Shown here: in pieces, positions 47,859-56,958 of the stretch
How the letters are laid out: each line of letters opens with the position of its first letter
Numbering within the stretch: position 1 is the first letter of the stretch
DNA from: Gellertiella hungarica
Lineage (GTDB): Bacteria; Pseudomonadota; Alphaproteobacteria; Rhizobiales; Rhizobiaceae
Assembly (NCBI RefSeq): GCF_014197145.1
Contig: NZ_JACIEZ010000002.1
Coordinates: forward strand, 434,001-498,000
Reading direction: 5' to 3'
DNA: 64,000 nt
The notes under the pieces: model-generated
Database searches by the model: none
What the model saw: only the letters and a program-made list of their open reading frames with translations
Told to the model about the DNA's origin: nothing
Translations under genes and position numbers: made by a program

Positions 47859-49025
47859 TCAACCCGTGGGAAGGGCAGCCCAGGTGTCGACGATCTGCCC
47901 GTCTGCATATACCGCAATTTCCCCGAACTGCTGCAGCACCGCCTCGCTCTGGGTCGGGCGCAGGAATACCATGTCGTCCGGCTGCAGGTGCGCTTCGGCC
48001 GGCAGTTCCATGAACTGCTGGTTGGAGGAGCGGCCCCAGATGCGGTTTTCGCGGATGCCGGGCGGGTGGATCGGGCGCGCCATCCAGGCTCCGCCATAGA
48101 TGTAGCAGCACCGGCGGGGAAAGAGACCCGCGCGGCTGAGGATGCGCGTCAGAACAGGCGGACCGGGCACTTTCGCATCGGTAACCTTCAGCACGGGGGT
48201 GGCAATGAAGGCCGCGGGCTCGAAACCCTGAAGGCCCGGCGTATCGAAGTCCGAGGGCAGCACGAAGGCGGAGCCGACCGACAGGTCGTTCCCCCTCAGG
48301 GCGGCATCGTAGAGCAGGGCCGTCTTGCTCCCGCCCGTATTAAGAATGCGGCTTTCCTCGGGTTTGAGGCACGCGGCGAAGCGGGCAAAGCGCTCCACCA
48401 CTCGCCTCTGCTCTGCCTGCGGGCCGCCCGCCAGCGCCGGGATCTCGGCGATGTGTGCCTCATAGGCCATCAGTCCCTCGACCCGGAGGCGGGGATGGGC
48501 TCGCGCTGCCTTGACCAGTCCCTCGAGCGCTTCCGGTGTTCCCACGCCGCCACGGCACACGCCCACATCCACCTCGAAGGCGATCCGCAGGGTGATGTCC
48601 TGCCGTTCCGCGACAGACGCATAGGCCGAAAGCCGCTCCGGCGTATCGATCAGCCACACGGTTCTGTGCTCCAGTGCCGTTCTCAGCGCCGGCTCGGCCT
48701 GCGCGAGGGCCTGCTCCGCTGCCGCTGCGGGCATGGGTTTGCCGAAGAGCAGGTCCACATCCGTGAAGGCATTGAGGACGGCCCGGGTGATCGGCAGGTG
48801 GAAGGTCATGATGCGGCTTGCCCCGGTGCGTGACAGCACATGACGCAGCAGCGGAACGGAGGGCAGGGATTTGTCCACCACCCGCAGCGCCGCATGGGAG
48901 GGTATTCCCCGCATCATCCGGTCGATGTTGTTGTCGAGCCTGTTTCGATCGATCACGAGCGTCGGGCGAAAGAAGCCGGCAGACTTCAGGGCCGCCGAAA
49001 GGGCGTTGAAATAGCGCTCTGTCAT
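47859..49025 (-). CDS. PLP-dependent DSD1/D-threonine aldolase-like enzyme
   Basis: 388 residues of the alanine-racemase fold. Seen: an N-terminal barrel with the PLP lysine in LRVVDKSLPS near residue 52, EVDVGVCRGGVG, GLMAYEAHIAEIP, and the phosphate-site NTGGSKTAL. The C-terminal beta domain has PTQSEAV where D-serine dehydratases and D-threonine aldolases carry PxHxC/D metal ligands, so metal use may differ. RefSeq-style names for this branch are 'amino acid deaminase/aldolase'; no substrate is known to me. It overlaps the upstream fusion gene by 4 bp (ATGA), so the two are one operon. Confidence 0.8.
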   Translation of the reverse strand: MTERYFNALSAALKSAGFFRPTLVIDRNRLDNNIDRMMRGIPSHAALRVVDKSLPSVPLLRHVLSRTGASRIMTFHLPITRAVLNAFTDVDLLFGKPMPAAAAEQALAQAEPALRTALEHRTVWLIDTPERLSAYASVAERQDITLRIAFEVDVGVCRGGVGTPEALEGLVKAARAHPRLRVEGLMAYEAHIAEIPALAGGPQAEQRRVVERFARFAACLKPEESRILNTGGSKTALLYDAALRGNDLSVGSAFVLPSDFDTPGLQGFEPAAFIATPVLKVTDAKVPGPPVLTRILSRAGLFPRRCCYIYGGAWMARPIHPPGIRENRIWGRSSNQQFMELPAEAHLQPDDMVFLRPTQSEAVLQQFGEIAVYADGQIVDTWAALPTG

Positions 49026-51481
49026 CCGTTGATGCCCAGCAGCCGGCGCATGTAGGGCGTGAGGAAACGGCCGTCGGGATCGAAGTCGCGGCGGACCTCC
49101 AGCGCGTCGCGGAAGCGCGGGTAGATCGTTGCGAAATCGCCGCCGGTGAGGTTGTGCATCTTGCCCCAGTGCGGTCGGCCATCATGCCGCCGGAAGATGG
49201 CCTCGGCCTCGCGCATGAAGGCGGTCGGATCTTCGGCGGCGTCATGGTGGATGGCGATCGAGCAGGTTTCCCGGCGGTAGAAGGGGCTCAGCCAGAACTC
49301 GTCAGGGGCGACCGCACGGACCTCCATGGGGAAATACACTTCCGGAAAGCGGGTTTCCGCCAGCGTGATGATCTCGCGGAGCGCAGTGGCACCGGCTTCA
49401 AAGGGCAGGTGGTATTCCATTTCGTTGAAGCGTGTCCGCCGGTCGCTCGTATAGACGTTCTGCCAGGCCTGAACATAGTCCTCCGCGGGAACGCGCCTAA
49501 GCGCAGCCCCGATCAGCTTGCGGCGAAGCCAGGGCGCGCGCAGCAGGCCGGTGCGCAGCGCCTTGAGAATGGCGAGTGACTCCTCGTCGTCCTCGGTCGG
49601 CCTTTCCGTTGCCGCATCTGTCGTCATGTCGATGGTGCAGAGGAGGGCATGGCCGGAGAACGGGATGAAGTAGAATTCCGCGGATCGATGTCCGCGCATG
49701 AAGGCCTCGAACCCGTCGAGGATGTCGCCGATCGGCACGATCCATCGCCGCCGGCGCAGATTGTAGGCGGGAATGTTCTGGATGGTCACCTCGGTCAGCG
49801 CGCCGAACATGCCGAGCGTTACGCCGGTCGCGTGGACAAGATCGGGATCGGAGGCGCGCTCCAGCCGACGCAGCGAACCGCGTCCGTCCACCAGCGTCAT
49901 GTCGAGGATCTGCGTGTGATAGGCGCCGAGGCCGAGGCCGGAGCCGTGGGTTGCCGTGCCGAGCGCGCCGGCAAAGGCCTGCTTGTCGATATCGCCCATG
50001 TTGGGCAGGCCGTGTCCGATGCCGGCCAGCAGCGGCGTCAGTGCACCGAGCCGCGTCTGCGCGCCGATTGTGGCGGTATGCCTTTCCGGATCGTGGCGGA
50101 TGAGACCGCTGAAGGCCGTGAGATCGAGAAGGGTGCCTGCCGTTTCCACGAGCGGCGTGAAGGAATGGCCGGAACCGGCAATGCGGATCGGTCCCGGGGC
50201 CGTACGGATAGCCGTGGCGAGCGCGTCCACATCCATCGGCTGAAGGAGGTTTTCGGGATTGGCCCTGACCGAACCCGACCAGTTGCTCCATCGCGGCGCA
50301 GCGAGAGCCTCTGCCTTTTCCCGGGCGGAGCGCCGGACAAGGAGCGTCCTGAACCGCAACAGCGACAGCAGGCTGAGCGCAAGGCAGCCGAGGCCGAAGA
50401 CGGGCACCAGCCGCGCATCCTGCCCGTCGATGAAGAGGGATGCCCCCAGCGGACCGAGCGCCGCGCCGAAGAGCTGTGCGGCCGGTACCAGGAGGGCCGT
50501 CGAGCGGCTTTCATCCGCCATGACGGTCAAGCCTATCTGGAAAGGCGTCACGAACAGCCAGATGAAACCCGTGCCGAGAATGGCTGCCCCGAACATCGTC
50601 CAGCCGGGCTGGGCGAGGAAGACGACACAGACGGCCATGCTCGCCAGAACGGACGCGATGACCGCACCGAACGTGAGGCGTCCGCCGGAAAGCCCCGTCG
50701 CGATCATCGCCCCGACGATCTGCGTTGCGAGGCTGGTCGAGACCATCAGCGCGACATCGTGTCCGCTGACGCCGCTCGCAAGCCCCATGGGCTCGAGGAA
50801 GGCCCATGTCGCTCCGATGAAGAGGAAGAACAGAAAGATCGCGAGGAGCGCCATGCCCGAGATGCGGTTGAGGAAGCCGACGCCGCCCGAGCGGCTGGCA
50901 AGCGGCGGATAGGCCGCGAGGATGAGCGGAACGGCTGCCAGAGACAGGAGGGAAACCGCGGCAAGGACCTCAAAACCGCCTGCCGATCCATAATCGGCGA
51001 GGATGCTCAGGGAAAAGGCGATGGCGAGAAGGCATTGGGCGAGGGTCTGCAGGATGACGAAGAGGCCGCCCGCCCGCTCCGGCACCGGGGCGCGGGCGAT
51101 CATCTCCGCAGCGATGGCGACGAGCCCCCCTTCGGCGATGCCGGCCAGCGTGCGCCACAGGATGAACGCGCCAGCGCCTTCGCTTCCGGCGGTCAGGAGA
51201 TTGAAAAGCGCAGCGGCGCAGAGAAAGAGCGCGGCCTGCATGCGCACCCGCCGCTTCCAGAAGGCCGCGACCGCGGAGCTCATGCCAAGGGCGATGATTT
51301 CCAGCGTCGCCGCGATGGCCAGTTCGTCGAAGGTGAGGCGTCCCTCGGAGAAGACCGCGCCGAGAAGGATGGGTTGAAGGCCGATGATCAGCAGTCCCGC
51401 CGATCCGATCCACAGCGCCGCCCAGCGCGCCAAGCTGCCGCTCGCCGCATTCGCGACGTTTCCAAAGGTCGCCTCGGTCAT
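49022..51481 (-). CDS. MFS transporter fused to sugar-1,4-lactone oxidase
   Basis: 819 residues in two parts. Residues about 15-390 hold 12 hydrophobic helices in an MFS pattern (RTLAGIAEGGLVAIAAEM near helix 4). Residues about 400-819 are a VAO-type flavoprotein of the L-gulono/D-arabinono-lactone oxidase group: GSGHSFTPLVET near 432, where the histidine is the usual covalent FAD site, GALGTATHGSG near 508, and the HWGK motif (RPHWGKMHN) near 770. The frame is open throughout with no internal stop or frameshift. A plausible design is uptake or export coupled to oxidation at the membrane. Substrate unknown. Operon with the DSD1-like gene; TetR gene divergent. Confidence 0.88.
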   Translation of the reverse strand: MTEATFGNVANAASGSLARWAALWIGSAGLLIIGLQPILLGAVFSEGRLTFDELAIAATLEIIALGMSSAVAAFWKRRVRMQAALFLCAAALFNLLTAGSEGAGAFILWRTLAGIAEGGLVAIAAEMIARAPVPERAGGLFVILQTLAQCLLAIAFSLSILADYGSAGGFEVLAAVSLLSLAAVPLILAAYPPLASRSGGVGFLNRISGMALLAIFLFFLFIGATWAFLEPMGLASGVSGHDVALMVSTSLATQIVGAMIATGLSGGRLTFGAVIASVLASMAVCVVFLAQPGWTMFGAAILGTGFIWLFVTPFQIGLTVMADESRSTALLVPAAQLFGAALGPLGASLFIDGQDARLVPVFGLGCLALSLLSLLRFRTLLVRRSAREKAEALAAPRWSNWSGSVRANPENLLQPMDVDALATAIRTAPGPIRIAGSGHSFTPLVETAGTLLDLTAFSGLIRHDPERHTATIGAQTRLGALTPLLAGIGHGLPNMGDIDKQAFAGALGTATHGSGLGLGAYHTQILDMTLVDGRGSLRRLERASDPDLVHATGVTLGMFGALTEVTIQNIPAYNLRRRRWIVPIGDILDGFEAFMRGHRSAEFYFIPFSGHALLCTIDMTTDAATERPTEDDEESLAILKALRTGLLRAPWLRRKLIGAALRRVPAEDYVQAWQNVYTSDRRTRFNEMEYHLPFEAGATALREIITLAETRFPEVYFPMEVRAVAPDEFWLSPFYRRETCSIAIHHDAAEDPTAFMREAEAIFRRHDGRPHWGKMHNLTGGDFATIYPRFRDALEVRRDFDPDGRFLTPYMRRLLGING

Positions 51482-51526
51482 GATCGTCCTCCCCTTGATC
51501 TCCCCGATGCAAGCTAAGCGGAAATC

Positions 51527-51539
51527 TGATAAAGTATCA
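51527..51539. promoter_or_regulatory. Candidate TetR operator
   Basis: TGATA and TATCA around a 3-bp centre (TGATAAAGTATCA), between the fusion gene and the divergent TetR gene, 46 bp before the fusion ATG. It is an inverted repeat of the right kind but short for TetR proteins. Confidence 0.4.
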
Positions 51540-51710
51540 ACTATTCCTTTCGGTCTGCCGCAAAATTTCCCGCTTCACCTTTTTCAGCCGAAGTCTGGCG
51601 CAGAAATGCAGGCTTTGCGGGAACAAAATCCGAAATCGCCTCTTCCTTTCGGGGCAATTGCTTCTAAAGAATGTTGCGGGGGTCGACGGAGGAAGGCGGG
51701 AGATCAGGAC

Positions 51711-52367
51711 ATGGACGGGCCAGATACGGCAGTGGGCGGTTCGCTTCTCAGGCGGCTTCCCAAGCAGGAGCGGTCGCGCGAGCGTGTGGACGAAATCCTC
51801 GCGGTTGCCATGCGCCTCATCGGCGAGAAGGGCATCGATGCGGTGACCATGAAGGAGGTCGCCCAGCATTCGGGCGGGCCGATTGCTTCCGTCTATCAGT
51901 ATTTCCCCAACAAGTCGGCGATCATCGCCACGCTTTACGCGCGCTACAACCGGCAGATCGGCATTCTCATCTCGGAATGCCTCATCGAGATCAATTCCCT
52001 TGCCCGCCTGCACCGGGCCGTCGACCAGATGCTGACGCGATACAACCGGATGATGCGCGAGAACCCGCCGCTTCTCGATCTCGTCAACGCGGTCCACGCC
52101 GACAAGAAGCTGCAGAACCAGGATCTCGAGGAGACCGAAAAGCTCGTCAGCGAGTTTTTCGAGGCAAGCGTCCACCTGTTTCCGGAAGCGGCGAGGCCGC
52201 AATACCGGCGGACACTGTTCCTGCTGTTCCAGCTGGCGAGTTCCACGGTGCGCATGTCCTTCGCCATGGAGGGCCGCGATGGCGAGGCCATGCTGCAGGA
52301 ATTCGCCAATGTGGTTCACCTGCAGATCGACCGCATCGCTGCCCCAGCGGATGGCAGGCCCCGGTAG
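51711..52367 (+). CDS. TetR-family transcriptional regulator
   Basis: 218 residues: N-terminal TetR HTH (RRLPKQERSRERVDEILAVA, then EVAQHSGGPIASVYQYFPNK) and a helical ligand domain. ATG 51711 follows GGGAG by about 9 nt; the longer frame would begin inside the neighbouring gene. Divergent from the MFS-lactone oxidase operon, which it probably represses until a ligand binds. Confidence 0.88.
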   Translation: MDGPDTAVGGSLLRRLPKQERSRERVDEILAVAMRLIGEKGIDAVTMKEVAQHSGGPIASVYQYFPNKSAIIATLYARYNRQIGILISECLIEINSLARLHRAVDQMLTRYNRMMRENPPLLDLVNAVHADKKLQNQDLEETEKLVSEFFEASVHLFPEAARPQYRRTLFLLFQLASSTVRMSFAMEGRDGEAMLQEFANVVHLQIDRIAAPADGRPR

Positions 52368-52403
52368 CCTCCGGACCGGCCATGGCCGGTCCGGCTCCTG
52401 GCT

Positions 52404-53711
52404 TCAGATCCCGAGCCTGTCCCTGAGGCCGTAATACCAGGCACCGAGCGCCGTCAGCGGCACGCGGAACGTCTTGCCGCCGGGGAAGGGGAAGTTCGGC
52501 AGCGAGGACCAGACGTCGAAGCGCTCCGCATGGCCGGCGACCGCCTCGCCGAGGATCTTGCCGAGGAGATGCGTCGTCGTCACGCCATGGCCGCTGTCGC
52601 CGTGGCTGAAATAGACGGTGTCGGACAGCCGTCCCATATGCGGGATGCGCGACAGGGTCAGGGCGAAATTGCCGCTCCAGGCAAAATCGATGCGGACATT
52701 GCCGAGCTCCGGGAAGGTCTTCAGCATGTTCGGGCGGATCTTGCCGGTCAGTGTCCGGGGATCATGGCCGCCATAGACGATGCCGCCGCCATAGAGCAGA
52801 CGGTTGTCCGCCGTGCGGCGGTAGTAGTCGAGCACGTAATTGGCGTCTTCGACACAGTAGTCGGCCGGCAGCAGGTTTTCGATGAGGTCCTTCGAAAGCG
52901 GTTCGGTTGCCATCACCTGGGAGGATACCGGCATCATCCGGTCGCCGATCTCGGGGAGCAGGCTGCCGAGATAGGCATTGCCGCATACCAGCACGTAACG
53001 GGCGCTGACGGAGCCTTCAGCCGTGCGCACCCGGGGGCGCTGGCCCTGATCGACCGCGACGACGCGGGAATTTTCGAAGATCTGTCCGCCCATCGCCTCG
53101 ACGGCACGGGCCTCGCCGAGCACGAGGTTCAGCGGATGGATGTGGCCGCCGAGCCTGTCGATCATGCCGCCGGCATAGACATGGGTCTTCACGTAGCGGC
53201 CGACTTCGGCTTTCGAGACCATCTCGAGGCCGGTGTGGCCGTGCTTCTCCCAGTTTGCCTTGACCGCTTCCATCTCGCGGATCTGCTTGTCGGTGAAGGC
53301 GCCGAAGAACCCGCCATGGCGAAGGTCGCAGGCAATGTCGTACTTTGCGATGCGGCTGCGGATGATGTTGCCGCCCTCGAGCGACATGCGCCCGAGCTCG
53401 ACGGCCTTGTCGCGGCCGTAGCGGCGCGCGATCGTCTCGAGATCGCGGCTGTAGCCGTTGACGATCTGGCCGCCGTTCCGGCCCGAAGCGCCGAAGCCGA
53501 TCCGGGTGCCTTCGAGAACCACGACCTTGAAGCCCCGTTCCGAAAGCTCGAGCGCCGCCGAGACGCCGGTGAAGCCGGCGCCGATCACGCAGACATCGGC
53601 CTCGAGATCGCCCTTGAGCGTGGGACGCACGCGCTGGTCGTTGGCGGAAGCGGCATACCAGGTGGCGGCATGGCCGGGATTGGTGCTGATGGAAGAGATA
53701 TGTGCGTTCAT
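52404..53711 (-). CDS. FAD-dependent oxidoreductase, PuuB/OrdL-like (second copy)
   Basis: 435-residue DAO-fold flavoenzyme. Seen: FAD motif ADVCVIGAGFTGVSAALELS near residue 38, FGASGRNGGQIVNGYSRDL, a CDLRHGGFFGAFTDK substrate-region block, and C-terminal FSHGDSGHGVTTTHLLG. It starts 2 bp after the glutamine-synthetase-like gene. The pair repeats the gene order of 3.7-6.4 kb but the proteins differ clearly, so the amine substrates probably differ. Confidence 0.86.
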   Translation of the reverse strand: MNAHISSISTNPGHAATWYAASANDQRVRPTLKGDLEADVCVIGAGFTGVSAALELSERGFKVVVLEGTRIGFGASGRNGGQIVNGYSRDLETIARRYGRDKAVELGRMSLEGGNIIRSRIAKYDIACDLRHGGFFGAFTDKQIREMEAVKANWEKHGHTGLEMVSKAEVGRYVKTHVYAGGMIDRLGGHIHPLNLVLGEARAVEAMGGQIFENSRVVAVDQGQRPRVRTAEGSVSARYVLVCGNAYLGSLLPEIGDRMMPVSSQVMATEPLSKDLIENLLPADYCVEDANYVLDYYRRTADNRLLYGGGIVYGGHDPRTLTGKIRPNMLKTFPELGNVRIDFAWSGNFALTLSRIPHMGRLSDTVYFSHGDSGHGVTTTHLLGKILGEAVAGHAERFDVWSSLPNFPFPGGKTFRVPLTALGAWYYGLRDRLGI

Positions 53712-53713
53712 GA

Positions 53714-55075
53714 TCAGACAGTCCTGATATAGGCGTCGTATTCGACGTCGGTCACACGAAGGGAGAATTCCGAGAGTTCCTGCTGCTTGCAGGCCGTGTA
53801 GAGCGCCCGGTATTCCGGAGAAAGCGTCGCATAGGCGAAGGAAGACTTGGCAAAGCGCTGGAGCGCGTAATCCCAGTTGGTGGGCAGCGGCTCGTGATTG
53901 ATCGCGTGGTCGTCACCGGTAATGGCGCCGCCCGGATTGTGCTTCTCCTTCATGCCGGTGAGAGCCCCGTTCAGGATCATCGCGAGCACCAGGTAGGGAT
54001 TGGTGTCTGCACCGGCGACGCGATGCTCGATGCGAGTCGCGGGCCTGGACGAGGTGATCACGCGCACCGCGGCAGAGCGGTTGTCGAAGCCCCAGGAGGC
54101 ATAGGTGGGTGCATGTTCGGAAGGCCGGAGCCGCCGGTAGGAGTTCGCATGGGGCGCGAAGATCGCCATGCTCTCGCCCATGCTGGCCAGAAGCCCGCCG
54201 ACCGAATGCATCAGGGTGTCCGCCGGCTTGTCGGTCTCGCTCACATAGATGTTGCGGCCATGCTCGTCGAGAACCGAGAAATGCACATGCATGCCCGATC
54301 CCGCCTGAAGGCCATAGGGCTTTGCCATGAAGGTGGCGTCGAGATCGTGCTTGCGCGCCACGCCCTTGACGATGCGCTTGAGCAGGACCGCGAAATCCGC
54401 CGCCTGAAGCGCATCCGGCACATGGTTGAGATTGATCTCGTACTGGCCCGGCCCGTTCTCGCGCAGCACGGTATCCGCCGGCACGCCTTGGGCCCTGGCT
54501 GCACGGGCGACGTCCATGAAGACATGCTCGAGATCCTGCAGCTCCGAAATCGAGAGAACCTGCGTCTGGCTGGCATGCCACCGCCCCTCGCGCGAATGGG
54601 GCGGGCGCACCGGGTCCAGGGCATTGCGCACGGGATCGATGAGATAGAATTCGAGTTCGGTCGCCACGACGGGCGTCAGTTTCGCCTCGGCGAAGCGTTT
54701 CAGCACATTCGCCAGCACCTGTCTCGGATCGGCAAAATAGCCGGAACCGTCGCCGTTGCGCATGCCCAGCATCACCTGAGCGGTCGGGCGCTCCAGCCAG
54801 TCCACGCGGGACAGCGTGCCCGGAACGGGAAAGCAGAGGCCGTCGGGATCGCCCGTGCCCTCGGCAAGCCCTGCAGCATTCACGTCGCGGCCCCAGCAGT
54901 CGAGCGCGTAGACGGAACGGGGAATGGCCATGCCCTTTGTCAGGACGTCGAGGGCCCGCTCGCGGGGGATCCATTTGCCGCGCGGCACGCCGTTCACGTC
55001 AATGACGAAAGCCTCCAGGACCTCGATGTCCGGGTTGTCGCGCAGGAAATCCTGCGCATAAGTCGCAAAATCCAT
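53714..55075 (-). CDS. Glutamine synthetase family protein, PuuA-like (second copy)
   Basis: 453 residues of the GlnA fold. Seen: VIDVNGVPRGKWIPRERAL at the N-terminus, VATELEFYLIDPVRNALDP, RENGPGQYEINLNH, QAGSGMHVHFSVLD, and ADTNPYLVLAMILNGALTG. PuuA-type gamma-glutamyl-amine synthetase is likely from the adjacent PuuB-like oxidase. A 427-bp leader with strong hairpins precedes it. Not housekeeping GlnA: it lacks the usual adenylylation-site context I would expect near the C-terminus. Confidence 0.86.
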   Translation of the reverse strand: MDFATYAQDFLRDNPDIEVLEAFVIDVNGVPRGKWIPRERALDVLTKGMAIPRSVYALDCWGRDVNAAGLAEGTGDPDGLCFPVPGTLSRVDWLERPTAQVMLGMRNGDGSGYFADPRQVLANVLKRFAEAKLTPVVATELEFYLIDPVRNALDPVRPPHSREGRWHASQTQVLSISELQDLEHVFMDVARAARAQGVPADTVLRENGPGQYEINLNHVPDALQAADFAVLLKRIVKGVARKHDLDATFMAKPYGLQAGSGMHVHFSVLDEHGRNIYVSETDKPADTLMHSVGGLLASMGESMAIFAPHANSYRRLRPSEHAPTYASWGFDNRSAAVRVITSSRPATRIEHRVAGADTNPYLVLAMILNGALTGMKEKHNPGGAITGDDHAINHEPLPTNWDYALQRFAKSSFAYATLSPEYRALYTACKQQELSEFSLRVTDVEYDAYIRTV

Positions 55076-55502
55076 AAGTCACCAGATTGATAGATCTTTT
55101 CCTGAATCGGCAGGCCAGGACGCGGACCGCACCGGATATCGCACTCCGGGCTCAGAGAGCCGGGGAAAGAATGTCCGGAAAAAGGAGGATGGGCGGGACC
55201 GCACCGACGCCAATTCGCGTCCGTGTGAAGAAGCCGGAGCTACGCTAACGGTCGCCACTTTCGTGGCTGAAATGCAAGAAGCGGATCATCGTCTCTTGTG
55301 CCCGGCCACCCTTGCGCGGGTGGTTCCGGGATTCCCGGTTTTTGTGACGGTGGTTGTTTAATATACCAAAATTCCGTCAAAAACCAGCCACAGACGGCCA
55401 TTTTCCGGCAGAGAGCGCCGGCGCGGGGCAGCGGAGCGAAGCGTAAGCCGCTGATTCCCTTGGATTAAGGAAGCCGGGAAAAATCTTCGAAAATCGCCCG
55501 TT
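55076..55502. other. Long structured gap between the dadA-like and puuA-like genes
   Basis: 427 bp without a gene. Seen: a bulged 11-bp hairpin (55301-55311 with 55318-55330), whose CCGGG arm at 55326-55330 can alternatively pair with CCCGG at 55334-55338; that alternative stem is followed on the plus strand by TTTTT. A second hairpin, GCCAC 55254-55258 with GTGGC 55263-55267, has a GAAA loop on the minus strand. Mutually exclusive stems are what riboswitches and attenuators use. Which strand is transcribed here is undecided; as a minus-strand leader it would control the second puuA/puuB pair. Confidence 0.45.
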
Positions 55503-56753
55503 TCAGGCTCCGAAACGCTCCGGACGGAAGGGCGCGGGATCGATGAAGGGCGTCTCGCCGGCCATCATTTCCGCCAGAATCCTGCCGGTGACCGGCCCGA
55601 GAGTCAGGCCGTGATGCGCATGGCCGAACGAGAACCAGAGGCCCTCGTGACGCGGTGCCTTGCCGATCACTGGCATCATGTCCGGCGTGCAGGGGCGGGC
55701 GCCCATCCAGGGCTCGGGATCGAGACGCCGGCCGAGCGGGAAAACCGTGCGCGCGACCTTTTCCGCGCGGTCGAGCTGGACGGGTGATTTCGGCGCGCCG
55801 AGATCGGCGAATTCGGCGCCGGTCGTCAGGCGGATCCCCTGTGTCATCGGCGCGAGGAAATAGCCGCGCTCCGCGTCCATGGTCCAGTCGTTGAGCACCG
55901 CATTGCCTTCGGCCGCATAATGCATGTGATAGCCGCGCTTGATGCCCAGCGGCAGGCGGTAGCCCAGGGAGCGTGTGATCGCCTCGGCCCACGGACCGAG
56001 TGCAACAACGGCCTGCTCGGCCTCCGCCTTGCCCTCGGCGGTATCGATCATCCATCCGGTGGCAGTCTTTTTCAGGGTGCTTGCATCCCCGGTGACGAAG
56101 CGGCCGCCAAGGCTTTCGAAGAGCTTCAGATAGGCCTGCGTCAGCGAAAGCGGGCTCAGAACCGTCCAGGGATCCGTCCAGCGCAACGCGCCGATGAAGC
56201 CGGGCCTGATGTGCGGCTCGGCCGCCGCCAGCGCCCTGTCATCCAGCGCCTCGTAGGAAACGCCGAATTCCTGCCGCCAGAGTTCCGCCTGAGCGAGTTC
56301 CTCGTCGCGCACCTTCGCCGTCCGGAACGCCTTCTGCCAGCCCCGCTTGCCGACAAGGGCTTCTGCGCCGGATGCCTCGATCAGGTCGCGGTGCTCCGAA
56401 ATGGAGTTCTCGATCAGCGGCGCATAGGCTCTGGCGATGGCCTTGTGACGCTCCGGCGCGGAATTCCACCAGTAGCGCAGCAGGAAGGGCGCCGCGGCGG
56501 GAAGCGCCGTCGCGTGGTAATGGGCGTCGATGCGGTTGTTCAGCATGTAGCGGATCAGCAGGCCGATCTCGCGGGGAAAGCCGTAGGGCACAACCCCTTC
56601 TCGCTGGATCAGGCCGGCATTGCCATAGGAGGTTTCCTCGCCCGCCCCGCGGCGGTCCACGAGGGTGACGGCAAAGCCGCGCCGCTGCAGATGCACCGCG
56701 ACCGATACGCCCACAATTCCTGCCCCAAGCACAAGCGCCGTCTTCGCCATCAT
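55503..56753 (-). CDS. D-amino acid dehydrogenase-like FAD oxidoreductase
   Basis: 416 residues. Seen: FAD motif TALVLGAGIVGVSVAVHLQ, the DadA-type VDRRGAGEETSYGNAGLIQ block near residue 30, and C-terminal GARPCTPDMMPVIGKAP with GHAHHGLTLGPVTGR. DadA enzymes pass electrons from D-amino acids to quinone. Close relatives also oxidise hydroxyproline-type substrates. ATGs at 56759, 56753 and 56750 all fit; GGGATGG favours one of the latter two, so the exact start is uncertain. No alanine racemase neighbour. Confidence 0.82.
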   Translation of the reverse strand: MMAKTALVLGAGIVGVSVAVHLQRRGFAVTLVDRRGAGEETSYGNAGLIQREGVVPYGFPREIGLLIRYMLNNRIDAHYHATALPAAAPFLLRYWWNSAPERHKAIARAYAPLIENSISEHRDLIEASGAEALVGKRGWQKAFRTAKVRDEELAQAELWRQEFGVSYEALDDRALAAAEPHIRPGFIGALRWTDPWTVLSPLSLTQAYLKLFESLGGRFVTGDASTLKKTATGWMIDTAEGKAEAEQAVVALGPWAEAITRSLGYRLPLGIKRGYHMHYAAEGNAVLNDWTMDAERGYFLAPMTQGIRLTTGAEFADLGAPKSPVQLDRAEKVARTVFPLGRRLDPEPWMGARPCTPDMMPVIGKAPRHEGLWFSFGHAHHGLTLGPVTGRILAEMMAGETPFIDPAPFRPERFGA

Positions 56754-56958
56754 TTCCATCCCGAAACCATGCTGCAAAGGGTGATTGCCCGCCTTCGCCT
56801 GCAAATGCAATTATTGTTTTCAATGGAAACGTGAAAGGCATGAAAACACTGAAAATGAAGCATTTGGCCGTCACGAATCCGGGCAAAGCACGAAAGTGCC
56901 GCATCAATGACATCTCAGGAGCCTTCCGGCTGCTGCAGGCAAGCGCAAAGGACATCCC

